Shown here: one piece after another, positions 13,601-28,600 of the stretch
Position numbering within the stretch: position 1 is the first letter of the stretch
Layout of the letters: each line of letters opens with the position of its first letter
Origin: Otis tarda
Lineage: Eukaryota; Chordata; Aves; Otidiformes; Otididae
Assembly (NCBI GenBank): GCA_026413225.1
Contig: CM048576.1
Coordinates: 1,992,501-2,056,500 of the forward strand
DNA: 64,000 nucleotides
Direction of reading: 5' to 3'
The notes under the pieces: generated by a model
Database searches by the model: none
What the model was told of the DNA's origin: nothing
The model's input: the letters and a program-made list of their open reading frames with translations, nothing else
Position numbers and translations under genes: made by a program

Positions 13601-16600
13601 AAGGGCTCTTAGCTTGCTGTGAACGTGAATTACCTCACTTTTTCCAGATGTCACCTTAGGGAGTTTTGTAACCAGCTGCAGAGGTGGGAAGGGGCTGGCT
13701 TTCACCTGGCACTTACCTGATAAAGGGCAGTGATAGCCCGGAGGACATGGCTGGCAATCTGTCAGGCTCTGAGCTCCTGGGTGCTTGCGGTAAGTTTGCG
13801 GAGGGCACTTCTGAGGAGCCAGGAGATTGCTGTGGTCACTGCCATTGCCTCCAAAGCAATAGTGTCCTGACGGACATGGATAGGCCTCTGAATCGCCTAA
13901 CAAGCAGAAAGCAGGGCTTTAAGGAGTTATCTTTAATTGTAATTGGAACATCTTTCTTCTGTGTCCTCCCTGGCTCCTTCCTAAACTACTGCACATATGT
14001 GTACAATCCACCTCCACGACCCAAGCCCCTCTTCTGACAGATGGCACACAGGGATATTCGGAGACTGGTTGTGATCTCGAGCTCTCCTACATTTCCAAAA
14101 CTTGCTAGAACAGCACACTGTTAACGTGATAAATGTTTCTTTGCTCTGCAGACACTGGAACTCATCGCTACAGACAGTGTGTCCTCCTGAAAGGACCGTT
14201 CCACAAGGCAGTATGTGGTATCAAAGCTAGCCTCACCGGACTCAGGGACACATAAAACTTTCTTGAAAAGCAGCTCCCATTCCCTCCCCTCACTGTTTAT
14301 GCCCTGAGTTCCAACCTGCTTTGCACCAGCGGCCTGGAGGACAGGGCAGGCAGTCTTCTTTCTTCACAGCCCCTGGAATATCTCTAATAGTATTGGCAGG
14401 ACACGGTATAGGTACCTCAGATCCCTCCAGGCAGTAGAAACCTACAGAAATGGATGGGAAAGAGATGAAAGCAAAATATGAAAGCTGTCCAATGTCAAAA
14501 ATTACTTGGCAAGAGTCTCGTGTTGTAGAATGAACATCTGCACAGTTGTTGGGATCCTGCTGTGCGTATAGAGAGCCAAACCAACAGCCTTCAAACTTGT
14601 CAGGACTAGCAGTCCAGCATCATAAATTCAAGGTGGCCTTTTTGGTCAGGCACACCTCTTTGTTCAAAACATGTAAAAACAGAGGAAACCGATGAGCAAT
14701 GACAACTTAAAGGAAGAGATCACAATATATTACGCAAGATAACACATGCTCTCCAGCTGTTTAGAAGCAAGTTAATATCCTCTACTTTGACTACTACAGA
14801 GATTCTCACTTACCTGCAGGACACAGCCCTGCACACACCTGACCCCAGCGGCACCCAGCCAGGAAGCGCCAGGAAAAGCTGTGGCCCTGCGGAGCATACT
14901 GAGAGCTCCCAGCAAGGCAGAAGTATCCAGCAGCACACTTCCCCTCCAGCCGTCCGTGCCTGGAGCAAAGAAGACAGTAAGAACTTATATAAGACCTACT
15001 GCTAATGATTTGGTGCAGAAGCAGAGCAAGTATTGATGCAATGAACTCTGAGGTCTGCCACAAAAAAATAGGAACTTCCTACCATGACATGAGAGAGAAA
15101 ACAGACCCATTTTTTTCTGCTTGCAAAAACATGCAGATGACTAGAGTGAACCAGGCACTTTTGAGTTCAAATTCCATGAACACGGGCAAATAGCTTCAGA
15201 TGAAATCGTGGATGACTTTCCACTGGGCTGGACTTTCTGGATTACTTCCATGTTTTCACAAATGTTACCTACTGTCTCTTTCAGATGCTTCTTTGTAGCA
15301 CGACAACAAAGTCAGACTGCTTTGAGATGCCTCCCAAAATTCACAGATTTAATATTTCTGCAACCAAAAGCTATGTCTAAGCTTGTATTTCTTTTCTTTG
15401 AATGAGAGATGTGGTGGTGAAGCTGGGAGGAACTTAGCATCAACTTATCAGCACAAAATAAGGATGCCGAACTGCTTAAGAGAAAAGTGAAAAAATGTCA
15501 GATTGAAATGAATCATAACCTGCAGTAGTGCCCAGGCAAGCAAGGCAGGCATTCCTTCTCGTTCCAGAGGCCAGTCATATTTCCAGGAGTGAAGGTGCCG
15601 TCAGGACACATGAGAGGAACCCGAGTGCCTGAAAGGGAGACCACAGAGACAATAGAAAACCCTAGGAAGACTGTTGTGATCTGACAAGACTCAAGCACTG
15701 TATCAGAGCATAACAAATGACTCCCAGAAAGCAGGGCGGCAGCTATAGCACATCTGCTCATTGCCACCTCCTCACCACCTGGCCCACAGGAAGACACACA
15801 CTAGGTTTGGAGAACTCTGGGATCGCAGTGAGGCACACAACATTTGAATCCTTGGCATCCTATGCAAGTTTCAGTGTACCTGTAGGACAGTAAGAATGTG
15901 CTGGGCAGCGCCTGGGGTCTCCTGCCACCGGCTCCTGGCAGTAGAACCCTCTCTGGCATGGAACACAGGACGCAGAGCCGCTGGTCGGCTGGTACTCCCC
16001 AGCTGGGCACAGCGTTGGGTGGGCTGCCCCTGACCGGCAGAAGTGACCCTGGCAATGACAGAGAAGGAAGAGGATTGCATGGAGGTGGTGGCAAACTTAG
16101 GGTCTCTGTAAAGGGTGAATCCCAGCATTACCAAAGCCTAGGGCAACGTTCCGTGTGGATGTAATCAACGTTTCAATAAGGCCTGTGTGACCCTTTGCCA
16201 CTGTGGAAAAGGAACACCTCCTGCCCAGAGCTGTAACCCCCTCTTCCACTGCCCAGCTGTCACTAAGCAGTACCTTAGGGCAGAGGAATGCTGTGGGGCT
16301 GACGGAGCTGAAGTTTGCTGGGCAGTAAAAGCCCTCAGTACAAGGTCCTGTTGGAGAACTCAAACCGACGCTAGCACAGAAAGATCCAGCATAACATGGC
16401 ACACAGCTCTCTGGGGAGGTACCACCTGAGGAGGAAACCAAAAGTCAAGGTCAACGAGAGAGAGAGATGAAAGCGCACACAAGTACAGCCACAGCATCAT
16501 CAGCACTTATTTGAGTTGATAGCACATTGCCACCACCAGGCCCGGCCAAGTGTACCGATACCCTCTGCTGACCTAGGGACACCCCCTCACAATGGCTGCC

Positions 16601-19600
16601 AGCCACATCTCTCACCACTGTGGGCCACAGGAGAAACCTGTGGGTGAAGTCACACTCACCTGTGGCATTGTTCAGAGTCCCAGCTGGGCAGGCAACCGGG
16701 AAATGAGTGCCCTCTGGACAATAGTGCCCAAGCGGGCAGGGCCCACTGAGTGGGAACGCAGGTGTCCCATGTGGAATGGCATCAGTGGCTCCTCCTTCAC
16801 AGTAGTACCCAGCTGAACACGGACCTGCCACGGGAGAACAGAGAAGGTGGCAATCGCCAGCCCGTGGCATCACAGTCAGTTAAGAGGCACCTCCTCAAAC
16901 CCTCAGATGTACGCAGATAACTCAAGAGAAGAGAATCAGAAGCCCACCCTTGTCCTGTTTTATCACTGCTGATATCCTGGGCTGTTCACCTTTGGTTTGT
17001 TTTCCCCCTTCCCCATCAATCTTTGGCCTCTATTACTTCCTTTCTTTACTTGCTCTGACCTCATCTGGCATTTGTTCACCTTCTCACTTCTCTAACTGGC
17101 TCCTCATATTTAGCTTTCAGTGGAAAGAGTTCTGCCTCTCTTCTTTTCATGTGTCCAACCTGTGACAATCACTCTGTGCTTAAACTGGAGGAGAAGCATT
17201 TAGGAGAACAGATAGAGCGACATAAAGGTTAAAAGCAAAGAAAGATAAAGTGGAAAAAACTAAGGGAGACAAGGAAAGTAATGCAGTAACATAAAAGTAA
17301 CATCCAAAACTAAAGCTCAGTTAAAAGAATGAAACAGAGGAAAAAAAAATGCCTGATAGGCACAGACACAGGGTAGCAGGGTGCCCTCCAACAGCCTTTG
17401 CTGCCTCTGTTCACTGAGATACGTCTTCTACTTCCCTGCACCCTTCAGCTCTGAATCTCCAACCCTTCTGCTGTGGGTGGCCTGTTATTAACCAGACTCA
17501 CCATCAGGTTCCCAGTTGGCATCTCCTCTGCAGTACCTCCCCACTGGGCACAGCTCACAGGCAGTGGGGGCCACTGCCCCCTCCAGGGCGTTCAGCGTCC
17601 CCTCAGGGCACGGCAGCGGGAAAGCAGTCCGAACGGGACAGTAGTAACCTGTACATTCAGAGAGGTGGATGAGACACTGCTCAAATAAGAAAGGAGAAAG
17701 AGGTGGGAACACCGAGCCTGCTCTAACTAATGGCAAACACTCTGTCCCCTGGAGTGGGCCACTGCTGTGGTTCATCCAGAGTTGTGCAGGCATCCATGGC
17801 ATTTCTTCCCATTTGCACGTGAGGGGCTCTGCTGCACACATGCACTGCTCACCTCTGGGGCAGCTGAGTGGCTCGACGGTGGCAGCATTGCTGCAGGCCA
17901 TGCCAGCCGGGCAAGGGAGGCAGACGCTGGCCCCAGGTACAGGGCTGAATGTGCCAGGCTCACAGGGCAGTTCCAGCCCGGTGCCTGCAGGACAGTAGAA
18001 GCCGCTGGGACATCTGTATCCATGAATCCCATCAGAAGGGCGGGGAGCAGAGTTTCCTTCCAGGCAAACGTACCTGCAGAGAGAGAATTCAGGCCTGAAA
18101 CAATGCTCACAACCCCGTTCAGAGACAATAGATGGGAGAAGCACTAATCAAGATCCACATGAAGAAACAGCCCTTGCAAATGCAGTTTATTTCAGTTTTG
18201 CTAACAACTTCACCCCTGCATCTGTAATTTAGTTGCCACTGAAAATCCTAGTAAAAGGCTTTTTTTGCACTAAGCTGATTGTAAAGTGTTCTCATTCCGG
18301 AAGGAAAAGCCTTTGAAAACTAAAGGTTTTTTACTTCAATAACACAGGGCCCAAGCGTTCAGTTCCTGCTGTCTTTGCTTCGCCTCCTTTTATCTCCAGG
18401 CCTCTGCTTTAATGCTGTCTAGTTCTGCACTGACTCTTCCCTTCACCACGTCCCTCACACATCCTCACAACAAGTAAAGATCAGGAAATATAAAAACTAC
18501 TACGGTAAGAGCTAAGCAACAACAAAACGAGAGCCACGATACCATTGCGTGCTGTAGATAAGGATTCAAAGAACGTAGTTTGTGAAGAAAAAAAAACATT
18601 CCAAGTCCTTAGGGCAAATGACTGAGTGCAAAAGGAACAGCACTGAACAAAAAGAACAGCAAAGCTGTGATTTTTTCCCTCTTGCTAGGAGGCATACTCA
18701 TGAGATAGTTTTCTGCTTGCATTACGCAGGCTGGAAATGCTGCCTTGTCACTGGTTATCGCACCACCGTGTGGGAGAAGAGACAAAACGCAGAAGGGAAA
18801 AGGACAGCCAGGTCAAACGCTCAGCAAGCATGATTATGAAGCTAAAAAAGGGATTTGTAAAACACTAAACCTATGAGCAAAAACAGTGAAAAACCATGTC
18901 TAAGGTTGGGACAGAATGTCAGGCAAGCATAAGGGAAAAGGAATGGCTCTGAAACATCTACTGTGATCACCAAGCAGATGCTATATAGCTGACTTGAAGG
19001 GCTAAGAACAAAATCTTTGCAGTGTAATTAATGCTGACTATAAATATTTGCACACAAGGCATTCGACAAGAGATATTCAGGCCAGTATCTCTTAGTCTGG
19101 ATGTCCCTCTAACCTACAGCAGTCCTGCCAGCTGTATTTTCCCACTAACAAGTGACTGTCTCACAGCACCCTGCATTACACAGCGACGTCTGGGCCAGAT
19201 CAGACAATCCTGTCCCGCTACAATAGCGTCCAGCCGGGCAGGGCTGGCACTGCTCCTCTGCCTCCAGGCCCACGATGGTAGACAAGGATCCAGCAGGACA
19301 GGGCACAGGATATCCCGTACCACTGGGGCAGAAATGCCCTACAGGACAGATGTCATTACCAGGCAGACCAAGGCTGGAAGATTCCACCTGTATCAGAAAA
19401 ATACAGAGAAGGAGAGAAAAAGTGTTATTGAAAGAATATTTAGCACAACGTACTATACAGACAGGTTCTGGAAAGGGCACATGGGAGCCAAGTCCTACAA
19501 GTTGGCTGCCACTGAAACTAAATGAAGACCACGGCTGGCATAAAAAGGGCACTGGCTGCTGAGGTGTGGCTATCCTATCCCTGATGCCATCTTTTGGAGG

Positions 19601-22600
19601 AGATCTTAGACAGCACACGCCAGTGAGATCTACGGAAATGGAGATCTGGCCAGAATTTATTACTAGGTAGCAACATACTCCAGCAGACATTAAGAACAGC
19701 ATGTCAGTACATCTGAAGAGCTCTCAAGGGCGGCAGTAAAAGGCATGAGCAACCCCGTATAGAGTAGTAATGCCTGGAAAATGTTCCTCCAGAAGCGGTG
19801 AGACTGTGACAGCCCAGTCTTTGTGCCCAGGTCACTAGGTTTACTGTGCTGCCACCCAGCACTCACCCTGGGTTTGAAGGGGGCTGGGCTGACGGCTCCC
19901 TTGGCACAGTGATAACCTGAATAGCAAAATCCAGAAGGCTGTGACAGACCTGGTGCTGAGCAATACATGCCTAAAAATGAACAGAAAAGCAATCTCAGTG
20001 TGACGACCTGCACAGGCCATTAGGGTTAGGGTTAGGGGTGAAGGAGTCAACAGCATGAAGGAAGAAGCCATATTTTCCTCACAAGAAACCCTTGTGCCAA
20101 AGCCCTACTTACCCGCTGGGCAGGGCTCACAGTCTGACTCGCTAGTGGCGCCAGTCCTGGGACCAACGGTACCCTTTGGACACGGGTGTTCTGTACTGAA
20201 GTTGGTACCTGGCAAGCAGAAGTATCCAGCAGGGCACAGCTCAGGAGTACGTGCTCCAGAACCTAGGATACAAAGAATAGCGTCTTGCTCAGGAGATATT
20301 ACAAGAGGTGACAGGCAATGTCGTTCTCTATCAACAGTCAACCTTCCTCCCCTGTTAGTTCAGCCAGACCTAGGACACGGGATTCATCATGTGTACTTCT
20401 GATTTAGTTGTTCAGATTCCTGTTGCGGTAATTGGAGAGAAATGGCACTTTCAGAGGAACTGCACTTCAGGTACAATTCATCTCATTCTAAGGCAGACAT
20501 CTAAAATGAGAAAGAGAAATTGCACCTCAGAAGTGCCTTTTTCTCTTTGTTGACTACAGAGGGAGTACACAAAACTAGCTCAGTCACACACGTCTACAAA
20601 GGAGCCGTCTATAGTTTTATTAGACTAAACCCATCTATGGATTTCAATCACACCTGTGCAGACGTATTTTTTTGTTGCACGCCTGAGCTGCCGCACATAG
20701 GTATCTTTGTTACTTGTATTTTCCTTGGCATGGAGATTCTTTCCCCAGATAGCAGAAAGATTTGGCTTCAGCCTACTTGCTCACCTACAACACTCATAGT
20801 CTTCAAAATGTGTCTAGACTTCTGTTCTTGGCAGAAACTGACCACCTGCCTGCCCAGTTCAATCCATGTAATACTGACTCAGCAGAACCTTAACAGAAGA
20901 GGGGAAGCTACGGCATTCAAAATCCTTTTTGTTCCACTAAGCCTAAGAGGAAGACTCAGCCCTTAGTGACATGGAATCCCTTTTTATAACACTACACAGC
21001 CCCCTCCAGGCTCCTCACTTTTGTTAGGCTGTTTACAGAAGAATCCTGCTGGGCACGGGTCACAAAGATCCTTCCTATGACTGATATGTTCTCACAGGGC
21101 CTAGGAAAAGCAGACCTGTGGGGCAGTAAAAGCCTCGTGGACAGCGATAGGGAACAGGAGTAACAAAAGTCTGGCCAGATGGGAACTAGTAGCCTGCAGA
21201 ACGTGGTTCTTCAGAAGTGGATTTGCTCAGCCGCGCAACAAAGAAAGCAAAGCTTTTTCTTTGCCAGATCAAACACAATAGAAACCCTTATCTCCTGAAA
21301 TCGTGATCTCCTTCATCATGTACCTGTACATGAGTCAGAAAGCACCTATGCTCTGAAGTTCAGCCTCAGACAAAGAACATCTTATCGCAAAGTCAGTTCT
21401 GAATTACATGCCTGCAGGAAACACCGGCTTCCAACTAAAGTTCTCAGCTGTGATTCTGAGGCTCTCAGTTGTGGTTCCAGCTCTGCTATAAACTCATGTT
21501 AGTTCAGTCAAGTCATTTCCTCCCTGTTGTTTCACTTCCTCACCTGAGCACGGAAAAGTCTCTGTGTCTTACGGAAGGTGATGGGTGAATCTGTTACTGT
21601 CAGTGCGACCGAAAATATTTCGGTGTTGAGGGGAGCAAATAAACATCTTGTACAGACAGATGGTGAGAACCTCCGAGAAGGAGCAGCTGCCTCAGAGCAG
21701 ACACTCTGGCTGCCAGCCAGTACCAAGCGCCTGTTTGCCAAGCTATTTTGTTTCCCTGAGAGGCTGAAGACATATAAGACATTTAGAAGAGATGGTTGAG
21801 CCAAGGAAGAAAGAAAGTGTAATAGCAAGAAGTGTTATTGGTGACCTGAGACTGCTACCGAGAACCCAACAGGAGTTTTCAAAGACAAATGGTTCAGGGC
21901 ATTTATACTTGGTGCACATCCCGCAGAAACCAAAGATGATGTGCGGCACTTATTGAGTTTGTTATTCCTATATCTGCTAAGGACAAGCTTGTAAGAAATA
22001 AAGCTGTATTGGGTGTCTATCTTGACTCACATGGTGTAATCCCCCAGTTCCCAAACACACCAGCAGAGACTCACCACTGCAGAAGTATCCAGCTGGGCAG
22101 AGCTGACAGTCTGTTGACTGCCCTTTTCCACTGTCAGAGCTGAAGCTTCCAGGGCTGCATGGGATTGGGGATTCAGAGCCTTCAGGACAGTAGAAGCCAG
22201 GGGGGCAGTGCTTATGATCTGGCTGTGTAGATCCAAGATCACAGAAATACCCAGCATAACATGTTCCTGCAAGAAAGAAAAGATTCAGCATTAGGTTTAA
22301 GCAACTAGAAAATGTGGAAAAAAAATCCAGCCTGGGAGACAAAAAAGATTAGATGCATGCAATACACACCAGAAACAGCAGCCTGGCCTTCTCCTTGGCA
22401 AAACCTCCCCTGAGGGCAGGGCAGACAGGCATTACGGTAAACCATCCCAGACTGAGGTAAAAACGTGCCAGTGGGACACGGTACTGGCTTGCTGCTACCT
22501 GGTGGGCAGTAATGGCCCGCTGGGCAAAGGCTGCCTGCCTCATCATTGACAGGATTGGGTACACGTGCCTTTGAAGTGCAGTAATACCCAGGCAAACACG

Positions 22601-25600
22601 GACCGCTTGGAGAGGAGAGTCCTAAAGAAAAGGAACATGAAGCCAAATAAGCCAGTAGTATTACATAAATCACAGCTTCTGCACTAAACAAACCGCACAA
22701 GCCTTATTATCACAATGACGTCAGTCTACTGGCCTGTGACTAGCTCTGTTATTTAAAAGCTTGATCTACAGTCCCCATATTTAATTACACGACTGATTAC
22801 CAGATAGTAAAGGCCAAAGCAGCTTTCTAGATCACCTTTACAGAAGGGGCTGCCTCTTTAATTAAACTTACAAAAGACAGTTTGTAAAAATCTTGAAAAT
22901 CATCACAAAGAATCTCCACTCAAGGAGTCCCAGAGATGGGACAAATGCTACCTAAAAGTCATACAAACTGCATGTAGAAGAACACTTCACCCACTGGTGG
23001 AACTTTTTGACCCCGCTAGATGCAAAACAGCCTAGGATTGTACTTAATCCACACTAGACTCCTACCTGCACTGCCACAAAATGTGCCTCCAGGACAAGGC
23101 TTGCATTCCCTGGGATTTCCCAGTCCAGTTTGGTTGCTGTAGGTGCCCTCTGGGCATGGGTACTGACTGGCAGCTTTTGTTCCTGACAGGCAGTAATATC
23201 CTGCTGGACATTCTATTGGTTTGATCACTCCATGTGAGAAGTTCTCTTGGAGATCGCCTGGCTGGTCTTTCAGGGCACAGAACCTACAGAAAAAAAAACC
23301 CAAACTCAAGTCTTGCCTCAGCCCATGCCCTGTTCTGCTATAGACTAAGAAACACTTTCTGCACAACAGTGACAGTTTAAGACTACACAATAAAAGGAAA
23401 GCAAATTACTTGAAAGGAAACAAACAGAGAGCTGAGATGCATCCTGTCAGGACCATTTTGTCCATTCCAGCAGACAAACCTAGCAGGCTACATCTTCTAC
23501 GATACACAGGTTGCAGTACATGAAATGAAACAATAAAGGGAAAGGTGATATGAAAGCAGAAACAAGAAAACCAGCCTTGTGTATTGAAAGACACAACACA
23601 CAGAGCAGCCTAAGGCAGAGGGAAATACATGTGCTAATTCCTGAGGAAGGAATCAAGAGGAAGGAGCAAATCTGTTTCACTTACATTCCTGCTGGGCATG
23701 TTTCACACTGGCTTTTCCCAGCCTGGTCCTGATATTTTCCAGAGGGACAGGGTATGGGCTCTGGGCTGCCAGTGGGGCAGTAGTGACCCACAGGACACAA
23801 ACAGTCTAGGAGCAAAACAAGAAACGTACTTCTAACATCACTGCTCTGCTTATGTCCTTTGAGGAAGCATCACCACAAAGCTAGAACTGGAAGATTTATT
23901 AAGATAAAAGCTTTATAAAGAACAACAAAAAAAACCCCCTGGTTTTGTTAAGAGCATTGCTCGACACAGATCTGAGCAGTGGAGGGCCACGCACTGCACG
24001 CTGAACACCAGCTTCATGTATCACTGAGCTAGGCTTTTAACTGAACAGCCATGCACTTGCGTAACCCTTAACCGCTTTCGGGAAGCTGAAGGGGCTGCAG
24101 CCTCTCTTCACCGACACATGGTTCGGCTTGGTTTGTAAGATCTATTTTTCCTACTCTATTTACACACAATTACCTACTACTGAACCTGCGTTACTTGGAA
24201 TAATTTCTGGAAAACATTTTTAAATCTAAATAGCTATCCATCTCTAAATGTAACTTGAAAGTGTAAGTAAAGGCAGATTTTAAGAGCACTGCAACTCCTG
24301 CAGGTAAAGAACGGCCCCTGATATTTCCTACCTGAATGCTGGCCTGATACAGAGCCCTCCGGGCAAAACCATCCTTCTTTACACAAGCCCTCAGGGGAGC
24401 TCTGACCACGCTGAGAACAGAACCATCCCGGGAAGCAGGCCTGGCAATCCTGCGCTGACTGGCCACCACGATGAGCCAAAAAGGAGCCTGAAAACAAAAA
24501 GCCACCAAAAGCACATTCTCACACCATCCCAGACCCCGCTGGAAGTGGCTGTGGAGAGAAGCACGAGCTGCTCACACAGTAACTTTCTAGCTCCACTAGC
24601 TCCAGCTAGGATGCCAAAAGGATCCCGGCTAGGAAGGAATTTAAAGGGAGCTGTTCCTTAGGGAACACGAAGGCATGCTTCAGCACAAAGTAACAAACGG
24701 TTGCAGAACAATGGCACAGACTCAGATGAGCTCAGCAGCACATTGGGCACTGGGAAGAGAAATGACAGTATGCAGCAACTGCCATCAAACCTACCTGGTG
24801 GACATGGAGATGGAGAAGAACTCCCTGCAGGACAAAAGTGGCCTCGAGGACAAATGTTCCCCATTGCTCCATCCATGGGGTTGGGGAGCGTGGAGCCTCC
24901 CGTGCAGTAGAAGCCAGCCTCACAGGGACCTGATGGAGCTGCTAGCTCTGCAGTTGCACAGTACGAACCTGATGCAGCGGGCAGAAGCAAGACCATCATT
25001 TAAGAGACACTGGAACCAAACAGTCATAGCACGAGACTGGGATTGCCTATTGATCTCAGTAAAAGGGAAAAGAATACAAATAACCCAACCCAAACAACTC
25101 GTGCAGAAAAAAAGACTCTTCTCCTACCTGGAGTGCAGGGAAGAGGAAAAAACGAACCAGCAGGACAAAAGGTTCCTGCTTGGCACAACCCAACAGATCC
25201 AGAAGCTGGAGTTGCAATGCCTGCTAACAGAAAACACACACAGACTGAGTTGAAACATAATAATTGCAAACACTCTATCTTATCTAAAGAGCTCAGGAAG
25301 CACAGAACCAAAACACTGAATTAAGGAAAGTAAAAAAGGAAAGTAAGCCATCCTGAACGTGCCTGAGTCCTTTAGGTGCCTCTATAATACCATCCCCTCA
25401 ATTATAATCATCATCACTCTTTACCGTTCCCCTTCGTACCAGAGTAATTTCCAGGAAACACTGGTTTGCTTGACGTGGATCCAGGTGGACAAAACCATCC
25501 AGGCATGCACAGTCCATCTGGTCTTGCTAGGCCGGGCTTGGAACAGACCCTTCCAGGAGGACACAGCTGGCACTTGGAAGCATCCCAGATATTTAAAGCT

Positions 25601-28600
25601 TCATTGTAGGTTCCAGGGGGACAAGGATACTGTGTGGCAAATTCTGTATTCCTGGGGCAATAGTGACCTAGGAAAAGACAAGACAGGTTTCATAAAGGTT
25701 ACCATGTGCTGGTAGTAGCCTTGGAAGAATCCCCAGCCTGCACACATAGCATTCTCTTTGTGTCTTTCTGAGGAGGACTGATCCCAAGCTATGATGGTGA
25801 GCCAATCTCGCCATTCATCACTACTCAGCGACAGCTACGCTGCATAAAATGAGGCTGATGAAGGCTGAGGATTAGCAATAGTTGCAATAGCATGTAGTTT
25901 TTTAATGAGAAGATCTCAAAGTGGAGATAAAGATCTACTGGCAAAACTGTTTGTTCCATTTACCATTTCCCACATTCAGACAGGAACTGAATCCCAAAGA
26001 GCTTACATTCTTTGACGAAGGTCATTGATCTGCTCAGTGGAAGAGATTCATGCCTCCTGGAACCCAGTCAAATCTCCAAATAGCTGTAGGGGCATCTCCC
26101 AATCCCTTAAAATTTCCCAGAATGAGGGGGTAGGTGCAACCAGACCCACCTGCAGGGCAATCTGTGTAGTTGGTGGAAGCAGTTACGCAGAAAAAGCCTT
26201 CTGGGCACTCCAAACACTGTGCCATACTCCAAGATGGGCTGTAACTCCCTGCAGGGCAAGGCTGGGCTCTGCTGCTCCCCACCACACAGTAATGTCCAGG
26301 TGGGCATGGTCCTCCACTGACTGTTGTCTTTGAAGAAAAACACCACAGTCACAGTCTACAAATGTAGAGGGTGGCTTTGCAAAAAGATCCATGTCAGATT
26401 CTAAAGGTGAAGAGAATTACACACGTAGTATGAAATCCTGTGCTCACACCGCAGCCTTTAAGGTTGCACATCTTTTCCAAAATAAGGGATCAGAATTCTG
26501 CCCGTAACAAATCTCGCTGGGGTGGCCATTTGGAACACGGCACCACCCCTCCTTCATTCATAGTCTGCAGAGCTGTGGTGTAAAACCAGCGCCTTGTTGA
26601 GTCACCATCTTTACAAACTCTCACTGTGTTGTGCCTAGGAGGAGGGCTGGCAGATGCAGTATCCTAATCAAACTCATGCACTCCTAGCCTCTGTAATTTT
26701 AACCTGATATGGCATTCCACTCTGCTTTGCAGCATCAATATGCAAAGACAGAGCTATTTTTGGTCAGCTTTTAGACCTAAGAACCGAAAGAAGGCCAGGT
26801 GTCTTTTGCCATCTCTAGCCTCTTTCACTATCAATAAACCAGATGGGCCTGATGCAGAAGATAATGTAGTAACGGATCTGAGGCAAAAGAACTAAGGTGA
26901 CCTTATAGTCTTCAGTTTCACAGCATTTTACGCTATTTACACCACAAGCACAGCTTACCCTGGGAGGTTTAGGAGAAATGGTTCCTCCACTACAGTAGAA
27001 TCCAGCCTCACATAATCCAGTTGGAGAAACAAGTCCGGTCCCATTGCAGAAATACCCTGAAATTAAGAGGGACTATAAAAGAACCATAATGGTCACACAA
27101 GACAGACAATAGCAAGTACATAACAAGGAAATAATCACTGAAGTATTGTTTGATGTCATGCACATCCTTCTCCTTGAGATGCTTTCACTGAGAATAGCTG
27201 CAAGTACAGAGCTTGCACGTCTGAACAAACAGCACTCCTTGTATGGTCTCTAAGTACGAAAGCATCTAGAGAAAGTGTGGAAAGGGAAGCGCAAAGCGCA
27301 GAAGCTTGCACTGCACTGTGAGTACCCTCTTCACATGGAAAAGTGGCAGATTCAGTGTCTCTGTGCTCCACCTAACATCTCTCTCCATTGAAGCAGTTGT
27401 TCATGGTTGCCTGCTCTAGAACCACAAAGCTTCTCAGGATCCCTAGAAACGCTGGTGTCTGACTAGACCTTCGTTAATCCCTTCTTTCAATATTGTACCT
27501 GCATCACACAGGAGACAGTCCTCTATCCCAGTATTCCCAGTTGAGTTGCTATAATAACCAGGAGGACAGGGTTGTGGAAAGGCAGAGGCCACAGGACAGT
27601 AAGCTCCCTTTGGGCACGCGTTCCCCTGAAGACCATCTGTAGGTGCTGGACTAGAAACACCTCCGCTGCAGTAGAATCCAGCCAAGCAGGGTCCTGTAAC
27701 ACGCAACTGCCCCGCAAGTGCACAGTAGTGCCCTGAGAAAGCAATGCAATGCCATTAGTGCTGGCAGAAAAAAAACCCCAGAAAAATACTTCAGAGAACA
27801 AGCTACACACTTACACAATTCATCCACCGAACCACTGAAGCTCAGGAACATTCAATATACATTTTCATACATTCTCCTGTCACTATCCTGAGATATGCTG
27901 ATTTGCTGCTTACCTGGGTCACAGGGGGTACAGTGAGACATCAGGCTGCTTCCCGTCTGCGGGTTGTAAGTCCCCTTAGGACACGGGAACTGCGTTGCAG
28001 AAGCAGTACCAGTAGGGCAGTAGTGGCCAGCTGAACATTCATTCTCCAAAAAGGAAGAGGAATTCTGGGGGCAGAAGAACCTGGTCCAAAGAGACATTAA
28101 AAAAAATGGGAAAAAAAAACCAAAACATTTTCTAGCAATATTCTATCCGCAAATATCTAAATAATGATTTAATGGTGGGATTAGCTAGTCTAATGTGGCT
28201 GCCGCGCTGTGTTGACCACAAAAAGAGACGTACTTATGCATATTACTACATTCTTGGTTGTTTCCTCATATGACAAATTGACGGCATAATTGCAAAAGCC
28301 ACAGAGACATAATTTTCTTAACTGGAGTCATAACACATCCAGGCTGTGATTCATCAACTTGTAAAAGTTAATCAAGGTCGTATCCAGTCAGTAATTGGAG
28401 ATGAATCCCCCAAGGAAGAGCCAGACTCAGCATCAGGTGATGAACAAGATCCTCTTTTCCTGTCAACAGGCCTCTGCCAGCCTGTTTCCAAGGGAACCAC
28501 CTATCGCTTCAGACATGAGAAAAGCTTATGGTGCCAATGATTTCCTCGCTCTAAATAACCATCTGATCTAAATTCCCTTCCAGTGCAGTTGTACCTGGAT

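Noticed and set aside
17488..18144. 218-residue continuous frame across exons 51 and 52
   Set aside because: The frame is open through the intron, but both sides have good splice sites and the intron part lacks repeat motifs. Retention looks unlikely.
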